A stretch of DNA of 64,000 nt, taken from positions 350,731 to 414,730 of the forward strand of contig JBLXEV010000002.1 of assembly GCA_048262715.1 (NCBI GenBank), read 5' to 3'. Shown here one piece after another: positions 18,257-27,086 of the stretch. Position numbers and translations under genes: made by a program. The notes beneath the pieces were generated by a model. The model was not told the origin of the DNA, did no database searches, and saw only the letters and a list, made by a program, of their open reading frames with translations. Origin of the DNA: Albirhodobacter sp048262715 (GTDB lineage: Bacteria; Pseudomonadota; Alphaproteobacteria; Rhodobacterales; Rhodobacteraceae). How positions within the stretch are numbered: the first letter of the stretch is position 1; each line of letters opens with the position of its first letter.

Positions 18257-18955
18257 ATGGCTTTTGACCGTTCCATCAAGATCGCCCCGTCGATCCTCTC
18301 CGCCGATTTCGCGAATTTCGGTGCCGAATGTCAGGCCATCGAGGCGCAGGGCTGCGATTGGGTGCATGTGGACGTGATGGATGGCCATTTCGTGCCCAAT
18401 CTCACCTTCGGCCCTGCAACCTGCGCGGCGATCCGGCCCCATATCAAGGGCATCATGGATGTGCATTTGATGATCGCGCCTGTGGATCCCTATATCGAGG
18501 CGTTCGCGGCCTCCGGTGCGGATTTTATCACCGCGCATCTCGAGGCTGGTCCGCATATTCACCGCACCTTGCAAGCCATCCGCGCCTCGGGCGCAAAGGC
18601 TGGCCTCGCGCTCAATCCCGGCACAGGTCTGGCGGATGTGAAACACCTGCTCGATATGGTGGATCTGGTCTGCGTGATGACGGTTAACCCAGGCTTTGGT
18701 GGCCAAAAATTCATCCATTCCCAAGTGGATAAGGTGCGCGAGCTGCGGGCGATGATCGGTGACCGCCCGATCCATATCGAGATCGACGGCGGCGTGACAC
18801 CGGAGACCGCGCCGCTGGTTGCGGGCGCGGGGGCAGATGTGCTGGTGGCGGGATCTGGCGTGTTCAAAGGCGGCTCGGTCAGCAACCCTGCCCCTTACGG
18901 CGAGAATATCCGCGCGATCCGCGCCGCCGCCGAAGCCGCGCGGGCACAAGCGTGA
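18257..18955 (+). CDS. rpe: Ribulose-phosphate 3-epimerase
   Basis: Interconverts ribulose 5-phosphate and xylulose 5-phosphate (pentose phosphate and Calvin pathways). 232 residues, TIM-barrel. Signatures: IAPSILSADFANFG, HVDVMDGHFVPNLTFGP (metal ligands), MTVNPGFGGQKFI and DGGV. ATG at 18257 follows AAGGGATACAGCC; the open frame extends 14 codons upstream but without a ribosome site. The stop overlaps gph by one base (TGATG), so rpe and gph are co-translated. Confidence 0.96.
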   Translation: MAFDRSIKIAPSILSADFANFGAECQAIEAQGCDWVHVDVMDGHFVPNLTFGPATCAAIRPHIKGIMDVHLMIAPVDPYIEAFAASGADFITAHLEAGPHIHRTLQAIRASGAKAGLALNPGTGLADVKHLLDMVDLVCVMTVNPGFGGQKFIHSQVDKVRELRAMIGDRPIHIEIDGGVTPETAPLVAGAGADVLVAGSGVFKGGSVSNPAPYGENIRAIRAAAEAARAQA

Positions 18956-19671
18956 TGCAACCCGACCAAGGCGCACCCTGCCCCGTGATCTTCGATCTCG
19001 ACGGAACGCTGATCGACAGCGCGCCCGATATTCATGCCGGCGTGAACCGCGTGCTGGTGGCGCATGGGTTTGATCCGCTCAGCTTCGCGCAGATCCGCAG
19101 CTTCATCGGGCGCGGCGTCGGTCATCTGATGGCGCAGGTGGTCGCGGCTTTGGGCAAAGATCCGGCAGGGCCGCTCACCGAGGAGCTGCTCGCCGCGTTT
19201 GAGGTGGAATATGAGAAGGCCGTCGATTTGACGGCGCCCTATCCGAATATGCGCGCCGCCCTCACCGCCTTGAAATCGGCGGGCCACCCGCTCGCGATCT
19301 GCACCAACAAACCGCTGCGGCCCACGCTCGCAGTACTTGAACATCTCGCTCTGACCGATTGTTTTAAAACGATTATCGGTGGAGATTCTTTGCCCGTGAA
19401 AAAACCGGATCCCGCGCCGCTCCTCGCCGCACTCCAAGAGATCGAGAACGGCACGCCTGCGCTCTATGTCGGCGATAGCGAGGTCGATGCGGCCACGGCA
19501 CAGGCGGCGGGCATGCCCTTCGCCCTCTATGCGAACGGCTATCGGAAGACCTCGGTTGAAGCGATCAAAGCCACCTACGGCATGGCCTATGTGTTCGAGG
19601 ATTTTGCCGAGTTCCCGCAGATCGTCGAGCGGTTCGCCGCGCGCAGCATGAGCGCGAAAACCGACGCTTGA
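18955..19671 (+). CDS. gph: Phosphoglycolate phosphatase
   Basis: HAD-family phosphatase that removes phosphate from 2-phosphoglycolate, a by-product of Rubisco oxygenation and DNA repair. 238 residues. HAD motif I FDLDGTLIDS (about residues 14-23), motif II ICTNKP, motif III KKPDP and motif IV VGDSEVDAATA are intact. Start ATG at 18955 or GTG three bases earlier. The rpe-gph pairing is typical and supports the specific assignment over a generic HAD hydrolase. Confidence 0.9.
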   Translation: MQPDQGAPCPVIFDLDGTLIDSAPDIHAGVNRVLVAHGFDPLSFAQIRSFIGRGVGHLMAQVVAALGKDPAGPLTEELLAAFEVEYEKAVDLTAPYPNMRAALTALKSAGHPLAICTNKPLRPTLAVLEHLALTDCFKTIIGGDSLPVKKPDPAPLLAALQEIENGTPALYVGDSEVDAATAQAAGMPFALYANGYRKTSVEAIKATYGMAYVFEDFAEFPQIVERFAARSMSAKTDA

Positions 19672-19753
19672 TCCTTGCGCGGATGCACGTAAACATGCGC
19701 CGAAATCACAGGTGCCCACGGGGCAACCGGCGCACTTTTGAAGGAGAGACAGG

Positions 19754-20188
19754 ATGGATTTGCGGCAGATCACGGAGGATTTCGCGGTAGCGCCGCAGAT
19801 CGAGATCGAGGATTTTACGGCGCTCGCCAATGCGGGGTTCCGCACGGTGATCAACAACCGCCCCGATGATGAGATCGACGACGCCCTCTCCTCCAAGCAA
19901 ATGGCGCAGGCGGCGGCTGAGGCGGGGCTGGCCTATCACTATCTTCCCTACTTCCCGGGCGCGATGACGCCGGAGCTGGTCTCCGAGTTCGAGGCGCTCT
20001 TGGCGCGTGTTGAAGGGCCCGTCTTTGCCTATTGCCGCTCGGGCACCCGCTGCTCGCATCTTTGGTCGATGAGCCAAGCGGGGCATCGCGACACTGCTGA
20101 GATTATCGCATTGGCCGCAGAGGCCGGCTACGACAATCGCGCAATGGAAGGCCTTCTGAGCGCCTACGCAGCCAAACGCAGCACTTGA
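19754..20188 (+). CDS. DUF442 / TIGR01244 family sulfurtransferase-phosphatase-like protein
   Basis: Small cytoplasmic protein of 144 residues. It has the protein-tyrosine-phosphatase-like DUF442 fold: FAVAPQIEIEDFTALANAGFRTVINNRPDDE, then PYFPGAMTPELVSEFEALL, and the active-site loop YCRSGTR (Cys94 to Arg99). This is the domain fused to Blh beta-lactamase-like sulfur dioxygenases in some bacteria; standing alone it is annotated as a TIGR01244 sulfurtransferase or phosphatase. Start ATG follows AAGGAGAGACAGG. Natural substrate unknown. Confidence 0.9.
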   Translation: MDLRQITEDFAVAPQIEIEDFTALANAGFRTVINNRPDDEIDDALSSKQMAQAAAEAGLAYHYLPYFPGAMTPELVSEFEALLARVEGPVFAYCRSGTRCSHLWSMSQAGHRDTAEIIALAAEAGYDNRAMEGLLSAYAAKRST

Positions 20189-20387
20189 TCTTCCCACAAA
20201 AGGGGCCAATCCGAGATTGATTCGGAATAGCCCGAGCGACAAAAAAAGAAGCATCAAAATAACATATTTACGCGACCTTAAATTTTAACCATCATCGTGA
20301 CAAGAATGGCACAGGCCGCGCTCGGAACGGCGCATATTGCGCGCCCGACCCTGCGGCCTGAGCATCGAATTTAGTCATGGACGGTAT

Positions 20388-21284
20388 ATGTTAGATCATT
20401 TGGAAAAACTCATCGGCGCGCGCAGCATCGATGGGCTTTGGGCTGCCTTTTCCGCAGCGATGAACGACTACGGATTTGATCGGGTTGTTTACGCATCCAC
20501 AAATTTCAGCACGGCGCAAGACTATGGCGCGCTCGACGATATCTTGGTGCTGACCAACCACTCCGACTCCTACATCAAAGGCTTTATCGGCGAGCGATTG
20601 TTTGAACGCGGGCCGATGATACGTTGGTTCAAGAGCAATACCGGCGCCTGCCTTTGGAGTTGGATTCATGAAGAGGAGAGGCAAGGGCGCCTCACCCCAA
20701 GCGAGGCAGAAGTGGTGCGCTTCAATCTGAGCCATGGCGTGCGGGCGGGCGTCTCGATCAACTTCCCCGATACCCGCCGAAACACCGCAGCAGGCATCGC
20801 GCTCTGCGCACAGGCATCCTTATATCAGGAGGAGGTGGACCAACTCTGGGCCCTGCGCGGACGGGAAATCTTAATGCTCAACTCCGTCTTTCATATACAA
20901 ACCTCAACGATGCCCAATCCGACAGACCGTCGGCAATTGACAGATCGCCAGAAAGAAGCGCTCGAATGGGTCGGGGAGGGAAAAACCGCAGCAGCCATCG
21001 CAACGATCATGGGCGTCGCCCCGGCAACAGTCGAAAAGCATCTGCGGCTGGCTCGCGAGGCGCTGAATGTGGAGACGACCGCACAGGCAGTCCTCAAAGC
21101 CTCCATGCAAAAGCACATCTTTTCGATCCCGATCACCTCTCGCTGCTCCCCTGCCCCGACGCCCAAAGCCGTCACGGCAATCGCCCTTCGATACGCGACG
21201 ACGATGGAAGAATCACAGAGCACGCCAGCGAATACGAATACGCCAGCGCGCCGCAATGAAGCGACAAAGCTCTCCTTAGAGTAG
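20388..21284 (+). CDS. LuxR-family regulator with autoinducer-binding domain
   Basis: Quorum-sensing-type regulator of about 299 residues. The N-terminal Autoind_bind domain (about 15-165) keeps DRVVYAS, then W-------RGPMIRWFKSN and LSHGVRAGVSINFPD. The LuxR helix-turn-helix (about 185-245) includes LTDRQKEALEWVGEGKTAAAIATIMGVAPATVEKHLRLAREALNVETTAQAV. There is no luxI gene nearby, so it is a LuxR solo. After the HTH a Pro/Thr/Ser-rich tail of about 55 residues is unusual and may reflect a shifted frame or readthrough past the natural stop. Start at ATG 20388; the longer frame begins at a TTG. Confidence 0.85.
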   Translation: MLDHLEKLIGARSIDGLWAAFSAAMNDYGFDRVVYASTNFSTAQDYGALDDILVLTNHSDSYIKGFIGERLFERGPMIRWFKSNTGACLWSWIHEEERQGRLTPSEAEVVRFNLSHGVRAGVSINFPDTRRNTAAGIALCAQASLYQEEVDQLWALRGREILMLNSVFHIQTSTMPNPTDRRQLTDRQKEALEWVGEGKTAAAIATIMGVAPATVEKHLRLAREALNVETTAQAVLKASMQKHIFSIPITSRCSPAPTPKAVTAIALRYATTMEESQSTPANTNTPARRNEATKLSLE

Positions 21285-21311
21285 AGCATCGTTCCAAAAA
21301 CTCTCTCATTT

Positions 21312-21345
21312 GGGAAGGCCTTGCATCGATTTCGGGGCCTTTCCC
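21312..21345 (+). terminator. Possible terminator after the LuxR gene
   Basis: Stem GGGAAGGCC (21312-21320) and GGCCTTTCCC (21336-21345) with one bulged T and a 15-nt loop, 28 bp after the luxR stop. The downstream sequence is only moderately T-rich, so this is a weak call. Confidence 0.4.
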
Positions 21346-21743
21346 GCATTATTGTTGCCCAAATGCTTCGATTACGCTGACGTTAGGGTAAGTTTTTCAA
21401 TGCCTGACTGGATTACGTCGCGGAAATCGGTCATATTGTGCAAGTTCCATGAGTGGTGGCTTCGGCCAGCGGAACTGGGGTTCGCCCCATCGGGTAACCG
21501 GGATGTGGTCTGCGTTTTTTGGTGTGGTGTGTTATGTATTTGCAGACCACGACCGGTTTCCACGGGGCGATATGGGTTCACCCCCGCCCCGAGCGCGCGC
21601 GCGCGCAGCCTTTAAACTCAACTTCTCAAACCGATTGAACAGCAGGTGACCGCGGCATTCCGTCGTGCGCCGCCTGCGTCGCGCCTGAGCGCCCTCGCCT
21701 CGGGAAAATATCTGCGCAGATCACATGAGACGGCCCCCGCAAA
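21346..21743. other. Gene-free stretch with a 9-bp inverted repeat and a GC repeat
   Basis: About 400 bp without a believable gene. It contains the perfect inverted repeat GTGGTCTGC (21505-21513) / GCAGACCAC (21542-21550) around a T- and GT-rich 28-nt loop, and a (GC)7 tract at 21593-21606. The small open frames here have no ribosome site or family resemblance. Confidence 0.5.
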
Positions 21744-21774
21744 CAAAAACGCCGCCCCGAAGGACGGCGTTTTC
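21744..21774 (-). terminator. Intrinsic terminator of rpsB-tsf
   Basis: On the minus strand, ACGCCGTCC pairs with GGGCGGCGT (one G-T wobble) around a TTC-type loop and is followed by five T, 19 bp past the tsf stop. Confidence 0.85.
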
Positions 21775-21792
21775 AGGTAGATTTTGGGAGGA

Positions 21793-22671
21793 TTAAGCGC
21801 CAGCCATCGTCTTTGCGACTTCAGCGGCGAAATCTTCTTTCTCGACCACGATGCCTTCACCGACTTCGACACGTGCGAAGGAGAGAATCTCCACGCCAGC
21901 TTCTTTAGCCGCTTGGCCAACAGTGATATCGGGGTTGATGACGAATTTCTGGTTCAGAAGCGTGACTTCTTCCAGGAACTTCTGCATCCGGCCCACGATC
22001 ATTTTCTCGATCACAGCTTCCGGCTTGCCGGATTCGCGTGCGATGTCGATCTGAACTTGGCGCTCTTTCTCGACCACTGCTGGCGAGAGATCCGCTTCCG
22101 AGAGCGAGGCAGGGTTGGTCGCAGCGATGTGCATCGCAACTTGCTTGCCGAAGGCCTCGTTGTCAGCCGAGAGCGCAACCAGAACACCGATTTTGCCCAT
22201 GTTCGGCGCAGCAGCGTTGTGCACATAGGACACCACGGAGGTGCCTTCGATGCGCGCCATGCGACGGATCGTCATGTTCTCGCCGATGACTGCAACAGCC
22301 TCGGTCACGACGGTCTCAACGGTTTTGCCGTTCAGATCAGCCGCTTTGAGCGCGTCAACGTCCGAAACGGTCAGCGCAACACCAGCGATGCTCGCAACCA
22401 TTTTTTGGAAGTCAGCGTTCTTGCCAACGAAGTCGGTTTCCGAGTTCACTTCAACCGCAACACCAACGCCGCCCTGCACTGCGACAGCCGTCAGACCCTC
22501 TGCAGCCACACGGCCGGATTTCTTCGCGGCTTTCGCAAGACCCTTGGTACGCAGCCAATCAACAGCGGCTTCCATGTCGCCATCGGTCTCGGTCAGCGCT
22601 TTTTTCGCGTCCATCATGCCTGCGCCGGTGGATTCGCGCAGTTCTTTCACCATAGCTGCGGTGATTGCCAT
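21793..22671 (-). CDS. tsf: Translation elongation factor Ts
   Basis: Guanine-nucleotide exchange factor for EF-Tu, 292 residues. The N-terminal UBA-like domain AAMVKELRESTGAGMMDAKKALTETDGD and the ensuing AVDWLRTKGLAKAAKK are diagnostic, and TDFVGKN marks the EF-Tu-contacting core. Start ATG at 22671 follows GAGGAGAGCC; the frame extends upstream but that part is not protein-like. Second gene of rpsB-tsf, the near-universal order. Confidence 0.97.
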   Translation of the reverse strand: MAITAAMVKELRESTGAGMMDAKKALTETDGDMEAAVDWLRTKGLAKAAKKSGRVAAEGLTAVAVQGGVGVAVEVNSETDFVGKNADFQKMVASIAGVALTVSDVDALKAADLNGKTVETVVTEAVAVIGENMTIRRMARIEGTSVVSYVHNAAAPNMGKIGVLVALSADNEAFGKQVAMHIAATNPASLSEADLSPAVVEKERQVQIDIARESGKPEAVIEKMIVGRMQKFLEEVTLLNQKFVINPDITVGQAAKEAGVEILSFARVEVGEGIVVEKEDFAAEVAKTMAGA

Positions 22672-22746
22672 TTTGGCTCTCCTCGAATGAGTTAATGAGG
22701 CAGGGGTAACCCTACCCCGTATCAGGGATATGACAAGCGATGTGAC

Positions 22747-22771
22747 GAGAGGCGCCGCGGGGGCGCCTCTC
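22747..22771 (-). other. Strong hairpin between rpsB and tsf
   Basis: Perfect 10-bp stem GAGAGGCGCC / GGCGCCTCTC (22747-22756 and 22762-22771) with loop GCGGG, 8 bp after the rpsB stop on the minus strand. There is no T run, so it is more likely an mRNA-processing or stability element or a partial pause site than a full terminator. Confidence 0.6.
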
Positions 22772-22778
22772 AAATCAC

Positions 22779-23537
22779 TCAGGCTTCTGCAACGGCTTCT
22801 TCAACCGGAGTGTCTTCCAGAGCGCCCAGATCAACGCCAGCAGCGCCCATCTGTGCGGTCATGCCGTCCAGCGCTGCGCGCGAGACGAGATCGCAGTAGA
22901 GAGCGATCGCGCGGGCCGCATCGTCGTTGCCCGGGATGATGTAGTCAACGCCTTTGGGCGAGCAGTTGGTGTCAACCACGGCCACAACCGGGATGCCCAG
23001 CTTTTGCGCTTCCAAGATGGCCAGGTCTTCTTTGTTCACGTCGATGATGAACAGAAGATCCGGAAGGCCGCCCATGTCGCGGATGCCACCCAAGGACGCT
23101 TCGAGCTTGATCTGCTCGCGTTCCATGCCGAGGCGCTCTTTCTTGGTGAGGCCTTCTGCACCGTTCGCCATCACTTCGTCGATTTGCTTGAGGCGCGAGA
23201 TCGACTGGGAAACGGTTTTCCAGTTGGTCAGCGTGCCACCGAGCCAGCGGTGGTTCATGTAATATTGTGCGCATTTCTCAGCAGCTTCAGCGATTTGCTT
23301 CGCCGCTTGGCGCTTGGTGCCGACGAAGAGAACGCGGCCGCCTTTTGCAACGGTGTCGCGGACAGCTTGCAAAGCAGCGTCCAGCATCGGCACGGTTTGC
23401 GTCAGATCGAGGATGTGGATCCCGTTGCGCTCGCCGTAGATGAACTCGCCCATGCGGGGGTTCCAGCGTTGCGTTTGGTGACCGTAGTGAACGCCAGCTT
23501 CGAGGAGCTGACGCATCGAGAATTCGGGAAGCGCCAT
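22779..23537 (-). CDS. rpsB: 30S ribosomal protein S2
   Basis: Small-subunit ribosomal protein, 252 residues. Start MALPEFSMRQLLEAGVHYGHQTQRWNPRM and the motifs LFVGTKRQAA, MNHRWLGGTLTNW and DLLFIIDVNKE---AILEAQKLGIPVVAVVDTN are diagnostic. ATG at 23537 follows AAGGACC. The C-terminus is Glu/Ala-rich (EDTPVEEAVAEA), as is common. The 240 bp upstream may hold a growth-rate-controlled promoter and an S2 autoregulatory leader, but I could not identify its structure. Confidence 0.97.
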   Translation of the reverse strand: MALPEFSMRQLLEAGVHYGHQTQRWNPRMGEFIYGERNGIHILDLTQTVPMLDAALQAVRDTVAKGGRVLFVGTKRQAAKQIAEAAEKCAQYYMNHRWLGGTLTNWKTVSQSISRLKQIDEVMANGAEGLTKKERLGMEREQIKLEASLGGIRDMGGLPDLLFIIDVNKEDLAILEAQKLGIPVVAVVDTNCSPKGVDYIIPGNDDAARAIALYCDLVSRAALDGMTAQMGAAGVDLGALEDTPVEEAVAEA

Positions 23538-23718
23538 TATATTGGTCCTTTTCCGGTTTAAACCTGAGCGGGGGATGAGGGCTAAACCCAACCGGTGGAC
23601 TTTCAAGGATGTCTCCCCTGAGAGCCCGCCCCCGCCTGTGAAGTGCGCGCGGGATAGCGCGGTTTGACCTGTGCTGCAAGGCTGAAATGCGGCCCCAAGC
23701 GGGGAAATCTCGGGTTTT

Positions 23719-23764
23719 GGATATTTAAGCTCTCTGGAAGCGCAAATCAAAGCCCCGCGGAGGC
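23719..23764. repeat. Degenerate copy of the GGATATTT palindrome family
   Basis: GGATATTTAAGCTCTCTGGAAGCG (23719 on) matches the left arm of the full element at 40478-40560, and CCCCGCGGAGGC (23753-23764) matches its right outer end. The outer arms are no longer complementary over their full length, so this copy is decayed. It follows hflX by 13 bp on the minus strand. Confidence 0.6.
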
Positions 23765-23777
23765 CTAAACGGCAAGC

Positions 23778-25103
23778 TTAGGGTTGCCAGCCACCGGGTT
23801 TGGGCGCTTCTTCGGGCTTGGGCGGCGGCGCGATGCCGTAGCGGCCCGCTTGTTCTTGCGTCCAGAGCACGTCGATCGTCCAGCCGGTCTCGGTCTGGCG
23901 TTCGGCGACGATCACATTGGCCTCATGCAGCCAAGCGCGTTTATCGCCCTCCGCAAAGGTCAATTCCAGCCGCGCGCGCTCTTTCGTTTGCGTCAGATGC
24001 GCCTCGATGGCTTCGAGCAAGGTCGGGATTCCATCGCCTGTCAGCGCGGAGATCGATTGCACGTCGGCGTTATGATCGTTCTTGCTCAGCAGCGTCTGGC
24101 GCGTCTCGGCGGAGAGGCTGTCGATCTTGTTCCAGACCTCGATGAACGGCACATCTTCCTCCACGCCGAGGCTCTCGAGAATCTCGCCGACATCCGCCGC
24201 CTGCTCCTCGGTCTCGGGGTGCGAGATATCGCGCACATGCATCACCAGATCCGCCTCCAGCACCTCTTCCAGCGTAGCGCGGAACGATGCGACGAGCTGG
24301 TGCGGCAGATCGGAGATAAAGCCCACCGTATCGGACAAGATCACCTTGCGGCCCGAGGGCAGTGTGAGGCCGCGCATGGTTGGATCCAGCGTCGCAAACA
24401 ACATATCTTTCGCCATCACATCCGCGCCGGTGACGCGGTTGAACAGCGTGGATTTGCCGGAGTTGGTATAGCCCACCAACGCCACCACCGGGAACGGCAC
24501 CTTGCGCCGTGCGGCGCGGTGCAATTCGCGGGTTTTACCGACTTTTTCCAACTGACGCTTGATCCGCACGACCTGATCGTCAATCGCACGGCGGTCGGCC
24601 TCTATCTGGGTTTCGCCCGGTCCGCCCACAAACCCCAAGCCGCCGCGCTGGCGCTCAAGGTGGGTCCATGCGCGGACAAGCCGCGTGCGCTGATACAAGA
24701 GCGCGGCCAGCTCGACCTGCAAAACGCCCTCACGGGTGCGCGCACGATCGGCGAAAATCTCCAAGATCAATCCGGTTCGGTCCAAGAGCTTGACGCCCCA
24801 TTCCTTCTCCAGATTGCGCTGTTGCACGGGCGTCACCGGCCCGTCCACCAACACCAGCTCGATCTCTTGCGATTTGAACAGGTCTTTCAGCTCGGCCATT
24901 TTGCCAGTGCCGAACAGATGCCCCGGATGGGCTTTGGGCAGGCGAATGACATCGCCGCCCAGAACCTCGATCCCCGGCAAAGCGGCGGCGAGGGAAATCG
25001 CCTCCGCCAGACCATGTTCAGGCAAGCGTCGATGCCCCCCACTCTTCATATCAGGGTGGAGAACATAGGCGCGTGTTGGCTCTACCTCGGAAGAATGCGT
25101 CAA
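23778..25103 (-). CDS. hflX: GTPase HflX
   Basis: Ribosome-associated GTPase that splits stalled or heat-damaged 70S ribosomes. 441 residues. N-terminal HflX domain with LFGTGKMAELKDLF and LVDGPVTPVQQRNLEKEWGVKLLDRTGLILEIF, glycine-rich linker RGGLGFVGGPGETQ, then G domain with G1 GYTNSGKST, G3 DTVGFISDLPHQLVASF and G4 NKID. I accept a TTG start at 25103 because homologous sequence begins there (AYVLHPD); an internal ATG at 25049 would cut it. It starts 2 bp past hfq, the classical hfq-hflX pair. Confidence 0.94.
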   Translation of the reverse strand: MTHSSEVEPTRAYVLHPDMKSGGHRRLPEHGLAEAISLAAALPGIEVLGGDVIRLPKAHPGHLFGTGKMAELKDLFKSQEIELVLVDGPVTPVQQRNLEKEWGVKLLDRTGLILEIFADRARTREGVLQVELAALLYQRTRLVRAWTHLERQRGGLGFVGGPGETQIEADRRAIDDQVVRIKRQLEKVGKTRELHRAARRKVPFPVVALVGYTNSGKSTLFNRVTGADVMAKDMLFATLDPTMRGLTLPSGRKVILSDTVGFISDLPHQLVASFRATLEEVLEADLVMHVRDISHPETEEQAADVGEILESLGVEEDVPFIEVWNKIDSLSAETRQTLLSKNDHNADVQSISALTGDGIPTLLEAIEAHLTQTKERARLELTFAEGDKRAWLHEANVIVAERQTETGWTIDVLWTQEQAGRYGIAPPPKPEEAPKPGGWQP

Positions 25104-25105
25104 GG

Positions 25106-25339
25106 TCAGTCTTCGCCCTCATAGAGCGAGATCGGTGCCCCCGGCATGATGGTCGAGATCGCGTGCTTATACACAAGCTGCGATTGACCATCGCGGCGCA
25201 AGAGCACGCAGAAATTGTCAAACCACGTGATGACGCCTTGCAGCTTCACCCCGTTGATGAGGAAGATCGTGACCGGAACTTTGGTCTTGCGGACGTGATT
25301 AAGGAACGCGTCCTGAAGGTTTTGTTTATCTGCAGCCAT
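25106..25339 (-). CDS. hfq: RNA chaperone Hfq
   Basis: Sm-like hexameric chaperone that anneals small RNAs to mRNAs. 77 residues, the short alphaproteobacterial form with almost no C-terminal tail. Sm1 and Sm2 motifs are seen: NLQDAFLNHVRKTKVPVTIFLINGVKLQGVITWFDNFCVLL and QLVYKHAISTIMP. Upstream (25387-25405) the 5' region can form a hairpin with a CUCCU loop. Co-transcribed with hflX. Confidence 0.97.
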   Translation of the reverse strand: MAADKQNLQDAFLNHVRKTKVPVTIFLINGVKLQGVITWFDNFCVLLRRDGQSQLVYKHAISTIMPGAPISLYEGED

Positions 25340-25386
25340 TTGTCTTAGCCTTGTTCTTGACGGCCCGCTCGCGCCTGCCCCGAGAG

Positions 25387-25405
25387 ATCCGGCAGGAGGC
25401 CGGAT
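25387..25405 (-). promoter_or_regulatory. Hairpin in the hfq 5' region
   Basis: Perfect 7-bp stem ATCCGGC / GCCGGAT (25387-25393 and 25399-25405). On the minus strand the loop reads CTCCT, complementary to a Shine-Dalgarno sequence. It lies about 50 bp upstream of hfq, between trkH and hfq. It may be a leader structure for hfq autocontrol, but this is only suggested by position. Confidence 0.4.
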
Positions 25406-25547
25406 AGGCAGCTTGTGGCGGGAGACCGTTCCGCCACGCCCTAACTATGCCGAATGGAACCGGAACTTCCAGCCCTAAAAAGATGAGTCTGGCAACCTAT
25501 GATGGAAAGGCCGCAATCAAGGCCTGTCCCGCGCGCTGTTCTCGCGC

Positions 25548-27086
25548 TCAGCCGCGCCAGAAATCGGGGTTAAACAGCGCGATGAGGGCCAAAGTCTCTA
25601 ACCGCCCCAAGACCATAGCCAGCGCCAGAACCGCCTTCGTCGCATCCGACAATTCCGCCCATGATAGCGGCGCATCGCCCGCGACAACGGCCAGAGGGCC
25701 CGTGTTTGACAGCGCCGCAATGGACAGGATCGTGGCCGGTTCAAAGGCCAAGCCCGTGGCCGAAACCGCCATCATCACCCCCGCGATTGAGAGCGCGAAG
25801 AGCATGAAGAAAATCCACGACATATAGGCGCCTTCGCGCCGCAAGCGTCGTGCCATCTCTCCGCCGCCGCCAATCGACGAGGGATGGACGATGCGTTCCA
25901 ACTCGCGCTCGCCGTGGCGCAGCAGCGCATAGACGCGCAACAGCCGCACCCCGCCCGCCGTGGTGGCCACACCGCCGCCCATGATCGCCAACCCCGCCAG
26001 CATCAGCCCCGACGTGCCAAGGCCCGACCAGCTGCGCGCCTCGTTCCAGCCCGCCGACTCAAACCCCGTGGTGGTGAGGAAGGACAGCACCGTGAACATG
26101 CTGCCCCAAAGCGAGGACAGCACCATCGTCAGCGAGGGCTCGACGGAGACCTCCAGCGCCGCGATCCAGTGCCGCAGGAACAAGATCGCGGGCACAATCA
26201 GCACAATCGATGCCGCCAGTAGCAGCTCCGGATCCCGTGTGAGTTTCTCCGAGACCCGCAACTCCCCGCCGCCGGGCCAGAACCGCCGCGTCAGCGCAAA
26301 GCACAGGAAAACAAAGATCATCGCCTCGCCGCCAAAGCCGGATTGCGCCACCGCAGGCCCTGCAATCGGCGAAATGCCGGAGGTCGAGAGCGTGGACATC
26401 GCATGGCAGAGCGCCACCAGCGGACCATCCCCCGCAATCAGCAACAACACCCACAAAAGCCCCGTCAGCCCGAGATAGACCGGCCCGAGGATCCGCGTGT
26501 AGCGCAGGATCCGCTCGCCCGGATGGCTCAGCCGCTCGGGCCCGATCATCATCATCCCCGCGCCGGATCCATCCGTGCCAGCGGCCTGTGCCCCATTCCC
26601 CGCGAAGAACACCTCAAACCCGCCGATACGCAGCGGCGCAAGCACCGAAATCGCCATCACCAGAATGAAGAATCCGCCCATCCAGCCGACCTGCGCGCGC
26701 CACAGATGCAGCGTCGGCGCCAATCGCTCGGGCGCATAGAGCGTCGCCCCCGTGGTGGTCAGCGAAGACACCATCTCCCACCACGCATTGAGCAGCCCTG
26801 TATCCGGCACGCTCTCGTTAAACGGCACGGCAAACATCAACGGCAATCCGGTGAAGAAGAACACCATCGCCAACAGATGACTGCGCGCCGCAGGGCCGGA
26901 CGGGTTTGCCGCCGCCGCAAGCCCGAGGATCAGTGTGACCGAGAACAGCAAGATCCCCGCATAGAAGAAATGCCGAGCAATCACGATGTTATCCACCGCA
27001 AGCGCATGGATCGAAGGCACAATCATCGAGATCGCGCCCAAGCCCATCAAAATCACGATCAGCGGGAAATCAAGGAAGCGCGGCAT
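25548..27086 (-). CDS. trkH: TrkH-family potassium uptake permease
   Basis: Membrane pore subunit of the Trk K+ uptake system, 512 residues with about ten hydrophobic segments and four pore-loop repeats (selectivity-type pieces at SSLTTTGATL, STLSTSGISP, TTTGFESAGW and ALSNTGPLA). Each carries a glycine at the filter position, as needed for K+ selection. It overlaps trkA by one base, so pore and regulator are made together. Length slightly above the usual 480-490. Confidence 0.92.
   Translation of the reverse strand: MPRFLDFPLIVILMGLGAISMIVPSIHALAVDNIVIARHFFYAGILLFSVTLILGLAAAANPSGPAARSHLLAMVFFFTGLPLMFAVPFNESVPDTGLLNAWWEMVSSLTTTGATLYAPERLAPTLHLWRAQVGWMGGFFILVMAISVLAPLRIGGFEVFFAGNGAQAAGTDGSGAGMMMIGPERLSHPGERILRYTRILGPVYLGLTGLLWVLLLIAGDGPLVALCHAMSTLSTSGISPIAGPAVAQSGFGGEAMIFVFLCFALTRRFWPGGGELRVSEKLTRDPELLLAASIVLIVPAILFLRHWIAALEVSVEPSLTMVLSSLWGSMFTVLSFLTTTGFESAGWNEARSWSGLGTSGLMLAGLAIMGGGVATTAGGVRLLRVYALLRHGERELERIVHPSSIGGGGEMARRLRREGAYMSWIFFMLFALSIAGVMMAVSATGLAFEPATILSIAALSNTGPLAVVAGDAPLSWAELSDATKAVLALAMVLGRLETLALIALFNPDFWRG

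Noticed and set aside
21593..21606. (GC)7 tract as a regulatory Z-DNA element
   Set aside because: A short GC run is expected by chance in GC-rich DNA and has no link to a gene here.
21310..21615. 101-codon plus-strand frame in the gene-free region before tsf
   Set aside because: No ribosome site, atypical composition, and it runs through an inverted repeat and a GC repeat.
23538..23777. Known ribosomal leader structure upstream of rpsB
   Set aside because: I could not draw a conserved S2-binding fold; only the decayed palindrome is clear in this interval.
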